Assembly: GCA_030633225.1 (NCBI GenBank)
Contig: DAOVTF010000008.1
Span: forward strand, 1-15,472
From: Flavobacteriaceae bacterium
GTDB lineage: Bacteria > Bacteroidota > Bacteroidia > Flavobacteriales > Flavobacteriaceae
Reading direction: 5' to 3'
Length of the DNA: 15,472 nucleotides
Part shown: positions 15,268 through 15,472 of the stretch, one piece after another
Numbering within the stretch: the first letter of the stretch is position 1
How the letters are laid out: every line of letters begins with the position of its first letter
Program-made: the position numbers and the translations under genes
Notes under the pieces: generated by a model
The model's database searches: none
What the model was told of the DNA's origin: nothing
What the model saw: only the letters and a program-made list of their open reading frames with translations

Positions 15268-15299
15268 TAACCCAAAATGTGTTGGTTCGTTTTGGGTTA
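15268..15299 (+). terminator. terminator-type hairpin downstream of the transporter gene
   Basis: Arms TAACCCAAAA (15268-15277) and TTTTGGGTTA (15290-15299) form a perfect 10-bp stem with a 12-base loop, followed by ttaattttt. It lies about 200 bases beyond the transporter stop. Bases 15063-15267 hold nothing else I can recognise. Confidence 0.65.
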
Positions 15300-15472
15300 T
15301 TTAATTTTTACCTATTCAAAGTAATTAAACGTACGAGTAATTTTACTTGCTCGGGTAGAGAATTTATCCAAAATTTAGATAGTGAAGTGGTACGGTATAG
15401 GAAAACAAAGAACTTCACTAGATATATAAATCAACATTTAAAAAAGCTAGCAAAAGACAATAACTTGAAGGA
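15282..15472 (+). CDS. partial open frame at the right edge, unrecognised, start uncertain
   Basis: The frame is open from 15222 to the window end (83 codons) and has no ATG; TTG at 15282, GTG at 15279 and GTG at 15387 are the only candidate starts. From about 15330 the translation looks protein-like, with mixed composition: TSNFTCSGREFIQNLDSE, then VVRYRKTKNFTRYINQHLKK and LAKDNNLK at the edge. The first part overlaps the terminator hairpin and is unlikely to be coding. It could be the 5' part of a gene with a non-ATG start, a truncated gene or chance. No family is recognised. Confidence 0.3.
   Translation, partial: MVRFGLFNFYLFKVIKRTSNFTCSGREFIQNLDSEVVRYRKTKNFTRYINQHLKKLAKDNNLK
15380..15420. 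repeat. 9-bp inverted repeat near the right edge
   Basis: TAGTGAAGT (15380-15388) and ACTTCACTA (15412-15420) are perfect reverse complements separated by 23 bases, inside the partial open frame. It could be an operator, an RNA stem or the end of a repeat; nothing here decides between these. Confidence 0.4.

Overview
This is an AT-rich window that reads as a chromosome segment of a flavobacterium (Bacteroidota, probably Flavobacteriaceae). The evidence is Bacteroidota-type promoters (TAnnTTTG at -7, with TTG about 19 bases upstream at -33 in two cases), few Shine-Dalgarno sequences, a type IX secretion (T9SS) C-terminal sorting domain, a large DUF2723 membrane protein, and a NusA without the long gamma-proteobacterial C-terminal extension. 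The genus cannot be fixed from the sequence alone.

Layout. Bases 1-1435 (minus) are the first half of DNA polymerase I, running off the left edge. Divergent from it is a small thioredoxin-fold protein that has lost both active-site cysteines. It converges on a minus-strand pair: a 1027-residue DUF2723/TMEM260-like membrane protein followed by a NodB-type polysaccharide deacetylase. These two are separated by a perfect palindromic repeat, and the deacetylase gene carries a heptanucleotide repeat inside its catalytic domain. A promoter and tRNA-Gln(TTG) follow.

Bases 5989-7437 form the one accessory-looking stretch. It holds a cluster of palindromes, three leftward intrinsic terminators (two of them paralogous, with GAAA tetraloops and covarying stems), an 11-base C/G-rich inverted repeat, and two candidate very small minus-strand genes. 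It is bordered by a mini T9SS protein that is almost only a signal peptide plus a sorting domain. A tandem universal stress protein follows, with a strong two-way terminator.

Bases 8851-13550 are the conserved rimP-nusA-infB operon for ribosome maturation, transcription elongation/termination and translation initiation. It has a clear promoter, a terminator-like hairpin in the leader before rimP, and a good 3' terminator. Next is a POT-family proton/peptide symporter. The right edge has a terminator and a long open frame without an ATG that runs out of the window.

Most of the window is ordinary core genome. The items most worth following are the rimP leader hairpin as a possible NusA-controlled attenuator, the leftward terminator/small-RNA cluster with its complementary C/G patches, and the in-gene heptamer repeat. 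No defence system, CRISPR array, insertion sequence or phage is visible.
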